Positions 54,601 to 57,912 of a stretch of 64,000 nucleotides of DNA are shown piece by piece. How positions within the stretch are numbered: the stretch's first letter is position 1; each line of letters begins with the position of its first letter. The stretch spans positions 25,011,801-25,075,800 of the forward strand of contig JAWZYU010000019.1 in assembly GCA_038380435.1 (NCBI GenBank), written 5' to 3'. This DNA is from Ryuthela nishihirai (lineage: Eukaryota > Arthropoda > Arachnida > Araneae > Heptathelidae). Made by a program: the position numbers and the translations under genes. The notes beneath the pieces were generated by a model. It searched no databases. It was not told where the DNA came from and worked only from the letters and a program-made list of their open reading frames with translations.

Positions 54601-55805
54601 TGTTGCAGAATCAGTCACCTGCTGTAATTGTTGAAGGAGGGAAAGGTTTAGGTAATGTTCCGTACAAACTTCGTGAAATATCTGCATCTACACCTAACTA
54701 TATACAATATATATATGCCAGTCAATCTGACCCAAGACTGCTTAATGATCCACGCCTTAGAAAACATCTGACACAAGGTGTAAATAGTGTACAGCAAACT
54801 CAGGAGGCAAGTTTACCACAACAAAATATAAATAGGCTTCCAGAAATACCTCTGATTCCTCAAAACAACTTTCTGAGTGGGGCATCTTTTTCATCTCTTT
54901 ACCAGCGTCAAGAAAATCAGGTTCCTCCACTTCTTCAATCATCAGCTGTTACAGAACCTTGGCAAATTCCTGATGTAAAATTAGCACCATCAAAAAATGC
55001 TGATCCTCGAACAAGAAGAATGGACAATTTAACTGATCCTCGTCGTGTCCGCCATCAAGATGGTGTTTCACCTCCTCATCCTTTAACTGCTGAAACAAAT
55101 TGGACACCTCCTATGCAAAAATTGCATGTTGTACCAGCTGTTGTAAGCCATCTTCCTCGTGCAATTACAGATCCACGTTTAGCTAGGTTGCATCATCCAC
55201 TTGATCCACGACGGTCACGAGTTGTCAGTGAACAATATAATGGAGATAAAAAACTTCATTCAACTCTACAGGAGCAAAAGAAACAAAGCGTATTTAACGA
55301 CACTTCAAAAATTGTTCACAGTGTATCTAGAGCAGTGAATAAGGTAAATCATTCTAAATTAACTGAGACACAAAATACATCACATTTACAAAACAATGAA
55401 CAAGGTACACAAAATAGTGCACCCGAAACTGCAACTGAAACATCAAATGTTGAAAGTATTAGCAAAAAAACTAAAGCTGTCACTCGAAACAGGAAAAGCA
55501 GCATGGATTATGCTTCCCCTCTAAATTCCTATGATGACTCAAATTCCAGTGGTAGTTTAGGTTATAATAGTTATAATCGTAGACCAAAACACAGGATAGC
55601 TAATCCTTTAACTGTTACTGAACCTAACATTCCACAACCAGACGTGTCAGTAACATCTGTGACTGAAAACTCAGATACTGCTCCCCATTCCCCTGATTTT
55701 TCAAATTGTGAAACTTCTATTCAGGAAAGTGATAATACAGATATAAATGCTTCATTGAAAGATATGTTTAAAACTATTGATCCTACAGCATCACCATTTT
55801 GCTAA
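9547..55805 (+). CDS. ZC3H4: ZC3H4 / Su(s)-type CCCH zinc-finger protein, 3' part of gene (joined exons)
   Basis: Exons 9547-9658, 15445-15554, 21918-22168, 30542-30777, 36895-37412, 53843-53869 (probable) and 54096-55805 join in one frame to about 987 codons. Visible order: the CPFSH end of finger 1; finger 2 (residues 19-37, C-x7-C-x5-C-x3-H); finger 3 (42-61, C-x8-C-x5-C-x3-H); an LTDET..LLDK helix; a charged Ser/Pro linker; [20 protein letters not shown]; about nine DPR[LTR] motifs; [10 protein letters not shown]; and the terminus [16 protein letters not shown]. Finger spacing, YSSDED, DPRL repeats and the DPTASPFC end are hallmarks of vertebrate ZC3H4. Drosophila Su(s) is its relative. 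Known role of the family: a nuclear RNA-binding factor acting with WDR82 to terminate or restrict unproductive transcription. The N-terminus lies outside the window. Paralogues ZC3H6/ZC3H8 share the fingers, but the C-terminal end favours ZC3H4. Confidence 0.88.
9659..9667 (+). promoter_or_regulatory. U12-type AT-AC 5' splice site
   Basis: ATATCCTTT matches the minor-spliceosome AT-AC donor consensus exactly, immediately after the codon for the finger-2 histidine plus one base. There is no usable GT donor in the next bases that preserves the conserved YMH-[x]-DFPC junction of this family. Confidence 0.88.
9668..11520. other. Intron A-B, non-coding part
   Basis: This is AT-rich intron sequence with a TATG/TG microsatellite at about 10208-10243. 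I see no exon or recognisable element. Confidence 0.5.
11522..11885 (+). mobile_element. SINE-B copy 1 (tRNA-Met-like head)
   Basis: It starts with a G-run, then GGCTCAATCAATAGCGCACC, a CTCATAATCTG anticodon-loop-like segment (CAT, as in tRNA-Met) and GGTTCGAGTCCCA (box B). The SINE-B body follows (TCAGTAGGGGACACC, GTTAAAGAACATGC, CCCAACCTTCTCTGAG) and the AGAGGTTAAACAACCC 3' end. Flanks AGAAATTGGAG and GGAAATTGAG look like a target duplication. Confidence 0.88.
11886..13423. other. Intron A-B, non-coding part
   Basis: AT-rich. I see no exon, RNA gene or element ends. Confidence 0.45.
13424..13573 (-). mobile_element. SINE-A copy 3 (reverse)
   Basis: The reverse complement of the SINE-A body is visible: CTCAAGCAGCTGCTTGCC, GGCAGGACCTCAGCAG, CATGCCTTACCC and the complement of box A (CCACTCGGTCA) at the right edge. 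The self-complementary CTGACAGG segment is deleted. Confidence 0.8.
13574..14698. other. Intron A-B, non-coding part
   Basis: No gene. A short ACAAAACTTGTTACATTTTC-like duplication near 14085-14155 is the only repeat I see. A 60-codon open frame at 14359 has no motif. Confidence 0.4.
14699..14856 (+). mobile_element. SINE-B copy 2 (3' fragment)
   Basis: Only the 3' third is present: GGGAGGCAGACATCTGCC.., CCCCTCCCCCAACTTTCTC, GGCCATTTAGCCCATTG and AGAGGTAAAACAACCCA. Its start includes a perfect 13-bp hairpin (14705-14717 / 14724-14736), derived from a near-palindrome normal to this family. Confidence 0.8.
14857..15315 (-). mobile_element. LINE 3' fragment (reverse)
   Basis: On the - strand it matches the 3' part of the LINE at 44.8-48.1 kb: the region coding the post-RT HVARM-like stretch, [11 protein letters not shown] and CAGGACAGACATG..TGGTTGGACCTC. 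It is severely decayed. It lies about 130 bp before the finger-3 exon. Confidence 0.75.
15426..15444 (+). promoter_or_regulatory. U12 branch point and AC acceptor
   Basis: TTCCTTGAC (15426-15434) is a perfect match to the U12 branch-point consensus TTCCTTRAC. It is followed 11 nt after the branch A (15433) by the terminal dinucleotide AC at 15443-15444. This places exon B at 15445 (AG GAT TTT CCG), giving YMH-E-DFPC across the junction in frame. Confidence 0.88.
15445..15554 (+). CDS. ZC3H4: ZC3H4-like exon B: ZnF3
   Basis: It completes the split Glu codon, then encodes [19 protein letters not shown]: finger 3 with C42, C51, C57, H61. [11 protein letters not shown] follows, the helix that follows finger 3 in ZC3H4/6/8. 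It ends in phase 0 at an ordinary U2 donor, AAG|GTATAC (15555). A frame continues into the intron and stops at 15599, but it leaves family similarity at the donor. A GT-AG reading with acceptor TTACAG at 15446 would start at GATTTT and need a GT donor after exon A that does not exist. Confidence 0.9.
15700..16030 (+). repeat. Paralogous segment, copy 1 (partner at 33.9 kb)
   Basis: AGAAGCATATCATTTATTTT, a T-run, then TTTTTGGGCATC, TATGATTTATGCATAATTG and CTAAATATTTGTATCTTGAAA recur in the same order and orientation at 33.9-34.15 kb. Both copies are followed by a SINE-A, suggesting an old duplication or a shared unnamed repeat unit. Confidence 0.65.
16035..16238 (+). mobile_element. SINE-A copy 4 (best preserved)
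   Basis: CCATGGCCGAGTGGTTAGCG (box A), CCTGGGTTCGAGCCCCGGG (box B), the full body, the self-complementary GACAGGCTCCTGTC, and CAAGCAGCTGCTTGAGG with a T-rich tail. It is a useful family reference. Confidence 0.9.
16570..18610. repeat. Large inverted repeat / foldback element with nested SINE
   Basis: The left arm (about 16570-17332) is the reverse complement of the right arm (about 17421-18610, minus the SINE at 17464-17817), with moderate divergence and indels. Paired blocks include GCTGATTGTTGTGCATTGC (left) with GCAATGCACAACAATCAGC (right, 18521 onward). Others are TTTGTTACTTGCCAC / GTGGCAAGTAACAAA and GGAGATTCTATGCTGCTGG / its complement at 17430-17452. The spacer is about 88 nt. No coding sequence is recognised. 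It could be a foldback transposon or two inverted copies of one retroelement end. Confidence 0.8.
17464..17817 (+). mobile_element. SINE-B copy 3 with target duplication
   Basis: A 5'-truncated SINE-B starting CCAGGCTTGTAATCTG, with box B and an intact body and 3' end. It is flanked by the perfect 13-bp direct repeat CCTGCTGTGCGAG (17451-17463 and 17818-17830). It inserted into the inner part of the large inverted repeat, so it is younger than that structure. Confidence 0.92.
18689..18815 (+). repeat. Short dispersed direct repeat, copy 1
   Basis: About 127 bp (GGTATTAAACTGAAAGGC, TTAGCTGTAAGCATATATA, TTACATATTTTAAAAAATAA) recur nearly identically at 20011-20138 in the same orientation. Confidence 0.75.
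18874..19378. mobile_element. hAT-type MITE copy 1 (505 bp)
   Basis: Its termini are CAGCAGTTCCCAACC and, inverted, GGTTGGGAACCACTG. They are flanked by the perfect 8-bp duplication CTCTACAG (18866-18873, 19379-19386). There is no transposase. The body is shared with the copy at 61713-62208. Confidence 0.92.
19469..19804 (+). mobile_element. SINE-B copy 4
   Basis: A diverged copy: GCTGGCTCAGTCAGTGGCAT, GGCTTGTAATCTG, TCAGTAGGGAACACCGATGG, CCCAACCTTCTGAGCC. It ends within GTGACCTGACCATTTA, so the terminal GGTAAAACAACCC is lost. Confidence 0.82.
20011..20138 (+). repeat. Short dispersed direct repeat, copy 2
   Basis: Partner of 18689-18815. Only scattered substitutions separate the two. Confidence 0.75.
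20283..20450 (-). mobile_element. SINE-B copy 5 (reverse, 3' fragment)
   Basis: Complement of the SINE-B 3' part: GGGTTG, GTGGCACTTTTTGCACA, TAAATGGCCAGGTC, GGGGGAGGAGACCCACTG, GCCTCCCATCAAGGCCAT. A small 3' scrap in + orientation (AGGTAAAATAATC) lies at about 20157-20180. Confidence 0.82.
20451..21917. other. Intron B-C, non-coding part
   Basis: AT-rich intron ending in TTTTGTTCTGACCGTAG. I see no exon or repeat family. Confidence 0.45.
21918..22168 (+). CDS. ZC3H4: ZC3H4-like exon C: acidic/basic linker
   Basis: The acceptor is GACCGTAG (ends 21917), phase 0. It encodes [18 protein letters not shown], then a basic proline-rich patch ([20 protein letters not shown]), a charged helix ([19 protein letters not shown]) and [15 protein letters not shown]. 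The donor is CAAG|GTAAGT at 22169, phase 2. The proline/lysine patch is a possible nuclear-localisation signal (inference). An open frame continues a little into the intron but departs at the strong donor. Nothing here is catalytic. Low-complexity linkers are usual between fingers and C-terminus in this family. Confidence 0.85.
22465..23755 (-). mobile_element. LINE copy, 3' half (reverse, decayed)
   Basis: On the - strand it has a reverse-transcriptase fragment [18 protein letters not shown] (near 23470-23538), then a degraded region matching the post-RT part and the 3' terminal CTCCATAGCCCATGGCTGC near 22490. Frameshifts are numerous. Same family as the LINE at 44.8-48.1 kb. It lies in intron C-D of the ZC3H4-like gene. 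Confidence 0.85.
23756..24970. other. Intron C-D, unassigned
   Basis: A 71-codon - strand frame (23794-24009) and a segment AATTGATG.GAATGCAGTGAAGT, recurring at about 25538, hint at an unnamed repeat. I cannot assign either one. The rest is AT-rich. Confidence 0.35.
24972..25346 (+). mobile_element. SINE-B copy 6
   Basis: A full-length but diverged copy: AGACTCATAATCTG, TCAGTAGGAGACACCAATGG, GGATGGGATGTTAAGC, TAAAGAACATGC, AGAGGTAAAACAATGC. Flanks ATTCATCATTT and ATTCATCGTTT look like the target duplication. Confidence 0.85.
25347..26879. other. Intron C-D, non-coding part
   Basis: Contains a (GT)n tract at about 25797-25818 and G/T homopolymers near 26080. No exon or assignable element. 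Confidence 0.4.
26880..28640 (-). pseudogene. Broken intronless gene of a repetitive invertebrate protein family ([16 protein letters not shown])
   Basis: Read from 28640 toward 26880 on the - strand, segments of one protein appear in order but in shifting frames. They are: [20 protein letters not shown] and [26 protein letters not shown]; an acidic linker; [42 protein letters not shown] and [10 protein letters not shown]; a [15 protein letters not shown] stretch near 27380; RKLLNDTVF; and [17 protein letters not shown] with [11 protein letters not shown]. From memory, this domain order recurs in many copies in arthropod and cnidarian genomes and is usually left uncharacterised. Its repetitive, intronless state suggests a transposon-encoded or amplified gene. 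It lies antisense inside intron C-D. No terminal repeats were identified. Function unknown. Confidence 0.75.
28641..30541. other. Intron C-D, non-coding part
   Basis: AT-rich. An imperfect palindromic AT tract with repeated TATATGACCATTA lies at about 28900-29015. The intron ends CCTTATACTTTTAG at 30541. No other feature seen. Confidence 0.45.
30542..30777 (+). CDS. ZC3H4: ZC3H4-like exon D: Ser/Pro-rich linker
   Basis: The acceptor is TATACTTTTAG (ends 30541). The first base completes a split Arg codon (AG|G). It encodes [20 protein letters not shown], then a Ser/Lys/Pro-rich stretch ([18 protein letters not shown]) and a more ordered [20 protein letters not shown]. The NFYTD segment is comparable to the NFYENFY patch of vertebrate ZC3H4 (from memory). 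It ends in phase 1 at TGCG|GTAAAT (30778). Multiple SP dipeptides are potential phosphorylation sites (inference). Confidence 0.85.
31527..32345 (+). repeat. Tandem cluster of dispersed repeat X (about 4 units)
   Basis: Diverged units begin near 31527, 31810, 32028 and 32272. They share a G/T-rich leader, AGGAATTGATAAAATATTATGATTCACA-type core (first two units) and a distal TTTTGGTG.TGGAATGTGAAC. The spacing is 220-290 bp. Related single copies lie near 1.86 kb, 3.78 kb and, reversed, at 39.3-39.4 kb. Confidence 0.65.
32529..32627 (+). mobile_element. SINE-A copy 5 (3' fragment)
   Basis: Only AGGTCCTGCCATCCTCTC, GACAGGCTCCTGTCAGACC and AAGCAGCTGCTTGAGG remain. The tRNA-like head is absent. 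Confidence 0.85.
32630..33899. other. Intron D-E, non-coding part
   Basis: Long open frames near 32900-33120 (both strands) and 33415-33759 have AT-rich composition and no motif or splice support. I see no gene. Confidence 0.45.
33905..34205 (+). repeat. Paralogous segment, copy 2 (partner at 15.7 kb)
   Basis: GGAAGCATATCATTTATTTT, TTTTTTGGGCATCC, TATGATGTATGCATTATTG and CTAAATATTTCTATCTTAAAA follow the same order as 15700-15960. A (GT)n tract is inserted at about 34113-34127. Confidence 0.65.
34215..34385 (+). mobile_element. SINE-A copy 6 (degraded)
   Basis: TTGCCAAGTGCATAGC and CTACTGATCAAAGGAACCTGGG are box A/anticodon remnants. Box B is deleted. GGTAAGGCATGGATGTTTG and CAAGCAGCTGCTTGAGG are recognisable. 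Confidence 0.75.
34674..36602. mobile_element. Element with GGGCGTA-type ends, filled by a degenerate minisatellite
   Basis: The left end is GGGCGTAACCATGGGGGGAG. The right end, inverted, reads GGGCATAGC..CTATGGGAGGGGGG. Between them lie about 1.8 kb of GAGTTGGCAAAATTC-type sub-units (about 35-40 nt). They are arranged in longer blocks of roughly 100-150 nt, each containing a T-run plus CTGTAAAATTATGG (35000, 35105, 35259, 35378, 35510, 35992). It has no protein-coding logic; open frames on both strands are by-products of the repeat. It is probably a non-autonomous DNA element. The superfamily is not determined. Confidence 0.7.
36653..36730. mobile_element. 78-bp TA-flanked palindromic MITE
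   Basis: CACAGTCGTGTCAGAATA..ATGACCACCTACCATA is mirrored by its near-perfect complement ending GGTACGACTGTG, with TA on both sides (36651-36652, 36731-36732). The ends resemble Tc1/mariner termini such as the one at 8106. It lies about 165 bp upstream of exon E. Confidence 0.85.
36891..36897 (+). promoter_or_regulatory. NAGNAG tandem acceptor of exon E
   Basis: TTAGCAG offers two in-frame acceptors 3 nt apart (ending at 36894 and 36897). Use of the second would drop one Ala codon, since the split codon becomes GTT instead of GCA GTT. Confidence 0.6.
36895..37412 (+). CDS. ZC3H4: ZC3H4-like exon E: acidic region, FMRIQQ and WYSSDED
   Basis: The acceptor is TTTTCTTTTTAG, completing G|CA, then [20 protein letters not shown], a strongly acidic start. 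[37 protein letters not shown], a Glu/Lys-rich linker and [20 protein letters not shown] plus KKIQQA follow. The LxRIQQxQ helix and WYSSDED motif are the strongest family-specific matches outside the fingers (vertebrate ZC3H4 has YLRIQQKQ and NWYSSDEDE, from memory). It ends in phase 0 at GGCT|GTAAGT (37413). The open frame begins upstream at 36780, but those residues are intron: they precede the polypyrimidine tract and lack similarity. Confidence 0.9.
37470..38292 (+). mobile_element. LINE copy, 3' part
   Basis: + strand fragment with [19 protein letters not shown] (an intact YADD reverse-transcriptase motif near 37510), a post-RT segment ([39 protein letters not shown]), [20 protein letters not shown] and the 3' end TGGTTGGACCTCCATAGCCC. 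Frameshifts break it. It starts about 60 bp after exon E. Confidence 0.88.
38380..38688 (+). mobile_element. SINE-B copy 7 (diverged)
   Basis: GTAGTGCACCAGGCTTGTAA, TAAGTTCGAGACCCATCTG (box B), GATGGGACATTAGGCCATGG, GTTAAAGAGCACACTGG, CACAGGTAAAACTTAAC. The central part carries deletions. Confidence 0.8.
38690..40810. other. Intron E-F, mostly non-coding; repeat copies at 39180-39480
   Basis: 39180-39330 (CACCACAGGACAATA, CAGATATCA, CTAATTGTCTCAG) recurs at 61240-61385 in the same orientation. 39330-39480 is a reversed copy of repeat X. The rest is AT-rich with a short (GT)n at about 40282-40293. No exon is supported. Confidence 0.5.
40817..41375. mobile_element. TA-flanked inverted-repeat MITE (559 bp)
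   Basis: The left arm CACTCAGTG..ACTAAATTATGA..GTGGAAGCTAACTTCGAAG (40817-40885) is mirrored at 41306-41375, ending CACTGAGTG. TA lies on both sides (40815-40816, 41376-41377). Complementarity continues inward to about 41010 / 41150. There is no open frame. This points to a non-autonomous Tc1/mariner-type element. Confidence 0.8.
42669..42966 (+). mobile_element. SINE-B copy 8 in LINE (5' truncated)
   Basis: It starts at CTCCGCAAAATTCCCCGCCC (head missing) and runs to AGAGGTAAAACAACCCAAC. The LINE on either side lacks about 50 bp relative to the copy at 47245-47295, so a deletion accompanied or followed insertion. No clear target duplication. Confidence 0.88.
44353..44704 (+). mobile_element. 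SINE-B copy 9 in LINE, with target duplication
   Basis: A full-length copy with G-run, GGCTCAGTCGGTAGTGCACC, GGCTCGTAATCTGTAG, body and AGAGGTAAAACAA end. It is flanked by the perfect 14-bp repeat CCCAATTTCAGCTC (44339-44352 and 44705-44718). Confidence 0.93.
44845..48080 (+). mobile_element. LINE (APE endonuclease + RT), inserted in the host LINE
   Basis: Order on the + strand: a 5' region; endonuclease ([17 protein letters not shown] near 45610; [20 protein letters not shown] near 45770; GSDHYLV near 45890); RT domain (46454-46945, [50 protein letters not shown]); [17 protein letters not shown] near 47190; [13 protein letters not shown] near 47285 (catalytic YADD changed to FAAD); post-[22 protein letters not shown] and [18 protein letters not shown]; and a (GAT)n tail at 48064-48080. 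Several frameshifts and the mutated catalytic site make it inactive. The domain order is that of an APE-type non-LTR element of the RTE/CR1-like group. The clade is not settled. Confidence 0.9.
48078..50110 (-). mobile_element. Host LINE, 5' portion (reverse)
   Basis: On the - strand it has a 5' region matching 44850-45060 of the inserted LINE (near 49640-49900), then the endonuclease start ([15 protein letters not shown] near 49500). The TTAA-element insertion follows (48368-49287), then [20 protein letters not shown] near 48190-48240. It stops at 48081, about 33 bp short of where the 3' portion resumes at 44829. So one reverse LINE was split by the forward LINE. The 5' end is near 50110, uncertain. 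Confidence 0.82.
48368..49287. mobile_element. TTAA-flanked, piggyBac-like non-autonomous element (about 920 bp)
   Basis: The ends are TTAAGGGGGGTACCCCC and, inverted, TTAAGGGGGAACCCCACC, each including the TTAA target (48368-48371, 49284-49287). It interrupts LINE sequence exactly at a TTAA. The related LINE has GCATTAATGAAA at 45447-45458 with a single TTAA, the uninterrupted state. No transposase open frame. TTAA duplication is the mark of piggyBac-type elements. Confidence 0.82.
50111..50541. other. Intron E-F spacer between LINE nest and pogo element
   Basis: AT-rich. A CCTTTACAA.TAATTAGT short repeat occurs at 50466 and 50509. Nothing else seen. Confidence 0.4.
51115..51505 (+). mobile_element. 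SINE-B copy 10, inside the pogo element
   Basis: A well-preserved full-length copy (GTGGCTCAGTCGGTAGCGCA.. to AGAGGTAAAACAACCC) with a small CGTCGC expansion near 51270. Flanks CCTGGGATTT and CCTAGGATTT suggest the target duplication. Confidence 0.92.
51521..51830. repeat. Tandem duplication inside the pogo element
   Basis: About 145-170 bp, from AATCAGATTCTTC..AGGGGTTTCAGCATTTATTG to TTGCATCAGATTGATCTTGA, occurs twice in a row (51525-51658, 51660-51829). The second copy has an extra GCATTTTCAATGG segment. It lies in the transposase C-terminal region. Confidence 0.85.
53327..53842. other. Intron E-F, non-coding end
   Basis: AT-rich. No exon or element recognised until the candidate microexon at 53843. 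Confidence 0.45.
53843..53869 (+). CDS. ZC3H4: Probable 27-nt microexon of the ZC3H4-like gene
   Basis: It is bounded by TGGTTTCTCAG (acceptor ends 53842) and CAG|GTAAAA (donor at 53870). Both neighbours are phase 0, and 27 nt keeps the frame. It would add LEKKALQFQ between KKIQQA (exon E) and PPQKSE (exon F), extending the charged, Gln-rich helix. It lies about 225 bp before the last exon. It is not essential for a continuous frame, so it could be alternative or spurious. Confidence 0.5.
54096..55805 (+). CDS. ZC3H4: ZC3H4-like terminal coding exon F: DPRL-repeat tail
   Basis: The acceptor is TTTCTTTTTATTTTAG (ends 54095), phase 0. It encodes 569 residues to TAA at 55803-55805. It starts [20 protein letters not shown] and [11 protein letters not shown], then runs through a largely disordered Ser/Thr/Gln/Pro-rich region. 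That region holds repeated DPR motifs ([55 protein letters not shown]). [20 protein letters not shown] then SYNRRPKHR follows, then [17 protein letters not shown]. The DPRL repeats, NSYNR and the terminal [13 protein letters not shown] match the vertebrate ZC3H4 C-terminus (from memory). Vertebrate proteins end with one extra Gln. The upstream Met at 54153 is internal, not a start. Confidence 0.93.
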   Translation, partial: PPQKSETNSASKAPIDIVQMLTAIREKASQNTRTNTYRREQDDFWQNILSGTVPPPATTKAATSMAPALSQSSNASSSLTVRNDKQPRLPMNPDQPLLQDPRTIGHEKVTALPRDPRLQNRDARNTATVSRDPRLPLSSTTDISSPLSPVIDTRAGNQMPSRLRDLNSLLQNQSPAVIVEGGKGLGNVPYKLREISASTPNYIQYIYASQSDPRLLNDPRLRKHLTQGVNSVQQTQEASLPQQNINRLPEIPLIPQNNFLSGASFSSLYQRQENQVPPLLQSSAVTEPWQIPDVKLAPSKNADPRTRRMDNLTDPRRVRHQDGVSPPHPLTAETNWTPPMQKLHVVPAVVSHLPRAITDPRLARLHHPLDPRRSRVVSEQYNGDKKLHSTLQEQKKQSVFNDTSKIVHSVSRAVNKVNHSKLTETQNTSHLQNNEQGTQNSAPETATETSNVESISKKTKAVTRNRKSSMDYASPLNSYDDSNSSGSLGYNSYNRRPKHRIANPLTVTEPNIPQPDVSVTSVTENSDTAPHSPDFSNCETSIQESDNTDINASLKDMFKTIDPTASPFC

Positions 55806-56530
55806 TTTAATTTGATTGAAGCGTTTAAAAACCAACTTGTTTGTGTGAAATTGTAAATACTTGAACTACTTGTCATCTCTGGAAAATACTGATGTTTTTC
55901 ATTTTTATAATGAAGGATGTAAAGTTTGAAATATGTTATTTTATTGAGGAAAATGTCACATAACCTTTTGAATTCTTAATGGTGCTTGACTTTCTGTAGT
56001 CACATTAGCTAATACTCTTTATCCTCTGTTTTAATTGCAGCCATTTCAGGAACTTCATACTTTTCAGTCATTGTTTATTAACCTGTGAAAATGTTTGATT
56101 TCAATATTAAGTGTATAGAGTTTTTTGGTTAATATTTATTTAAGTATTTTTATGAAACAATTATGCATACATAATGCATAATTTCACTTTTCAGTACTTA
56201 ATTATACATTTCCTATTTTATCCGGAAATTAGAGTTCAGTATTTTTTGCTATCTGTTTAGAATGCTGTTGCTGAAGAACTTAGTATACATAGATAGTAAT
56301 TGTTTCATTGATAGAACAACTCTGCAACTATAATTTGCAGTATACTTTAAAATAACATTTACTGGTAAATGTGGAATTTGTATATTTTTTCTTAGTTGAC
56401 AGTATATTACTGTCTAATTTATTGCCTTTAAAAATAAAATACTTCATATCACATGCTCACTTTTATATGCATGTAATGTCAGTATCTTTATTTTTAATCT
56501 GCGACTATTAAAACTATAATAATAAATTTA
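55806..56530 (+). other. ZC3H4: 3' UTR of the ZC3H4-like gene with candidate poly(A) signals
   Basis: AT-rich sequence after the stop, without coding potential. AATAAA hexamers at 56433-56438 and 56521-56526 are the likely polyadenylation signals. They give a 3' UTR of about 650 or 740 nt. Confidence 0.65.
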
Positions 56531-57505
56531 AGCTGTTATGTTTTTAACAATTCAAGAAGCTTATTTTCCCAAAATGTGTAAAATCAGCTTTGTGGTTGGA
56601 GTGGTATGTGGGAAAAGGTAAAATAATGGTAACATTCACCTTGATATTTATGGTTCAAAATAATAGAAATGCTGGCAACTGTAATAAACCAGTGTATAAA
56701 TGCTGTTGCATGGATTGGAAAAAGGGAGTAGAGCTCTTTTATACATATAGGTACACCCTTTATTACAGTTAAGACTGCCAAACTCTTGTATGAAGGTAGT
56801 AGTGGGTAATGAGCACAAATCACTGAGAATACCTACAGCAATGCATCAGTGAAATTGAGGCAAACTACTACACAAGGCATTGCTAATAGAAAAAAAAAAT
56901 CATCAATTTTGCTTGTTTCAAGCAATATTCATCTCCTAATTTCACTGATGTTTTCCAAGAAATATTACATCATGAAGTAGGAATGATTGGTTTGGGATTC
57001 TGAAGTTATATTCTCCTCTGTAGTTTGAATCATAACCTATTTCATTCTGTTAAAGAAATTGGTGAACTATAATGTGCCCAGGGCATTTAGATTCTTCTCA
57101 TTTAAATATGACAACAGTTAACCATCCCCTAGAGGAATTTGTAACATTTAAAAGGTGATAAATATCATCTGCAACACCATTCTTAGGTCTACTTATGGAG
57201 TTCACTGTTATCTGTGTTCAATACTAAAGGCTACACTGTTTTGCTACAATTCCTTGTTTTTTTTTTATAGCAATATAATCAACTACCAGTATACATTACA
57301 GTAAAATGTAGCAAACACCAAAGTAATGAAATATTTTGTATAATGAAATTTTATTCTTTCCCCAGCCAGTTTACTATGTACCTGTGTGTAAAAATGTTAA
57401 ATTTTAACAAATAGCATTCTACAAAATGTCATAACACTTCTATAAATATTACTTTGATAAAAATTTATCCTGGTGAAGAAAAAATATCACTAACAAAACA
57501 AAATT
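56531..57505. other. Downstream flank, no gene seen
   Basis: AT-rich. Short frames on both strands at 56584-56823 overlap each other and lack motifs. Confidence 0.45.
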
Positions 57506-57508
57506 TTG

Positions 57509-57912
57509 GGGGGGGGGGGGGACGAAATTCTTAAACCAGTTCGAAGCATACAGGGCTCGTAATCTGCAGTTCCCAAATTAGAGTCCCAGCTGGGCCAGCA
57601 TTGAAGATTTATCTCTGCAAAACTCGCCACCCTGCCCCTTTCAGAAGGGGACGCCAAAGGGCTTGGAAAGGTTGCCGTCAATCGGATGGGACATTAAGCC
57701 ATGTCCCTTATGTGGGGAGCTATACACTGCACATTAGCCATATGTGGGAGTCGTACACTGCACTGGAAAGCCTTGGCAGAAGGCCAATGTCTCCCGACAG
57801 TTCTCCAATGGGTGTCTCCTCCAAACCTTCTCTGAGCTGTCGAGGTCCTTGTTACCTGGGCATTTAGCTCATTGTGCACGAAAAGGTGCTGCTCAGAAGT
57901 AAAACAACCTCA
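57509..57912 (+). mobile_element. SINE-B copy 11 (diverged)
   Basis: A G-run at 57509-57521, then GGGCTCGTAATCTGCAG, TAGAGTCCCAGCTGGGCCAG, GGATGGGACATTAAGCC, CTTCTCTGAGC, CAGAAGTAAAACAACC. A short internal duplication (TATGTGGGAG.. CATATGTGGGAG) lies near 57710-57750. Confidence 0.85.
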
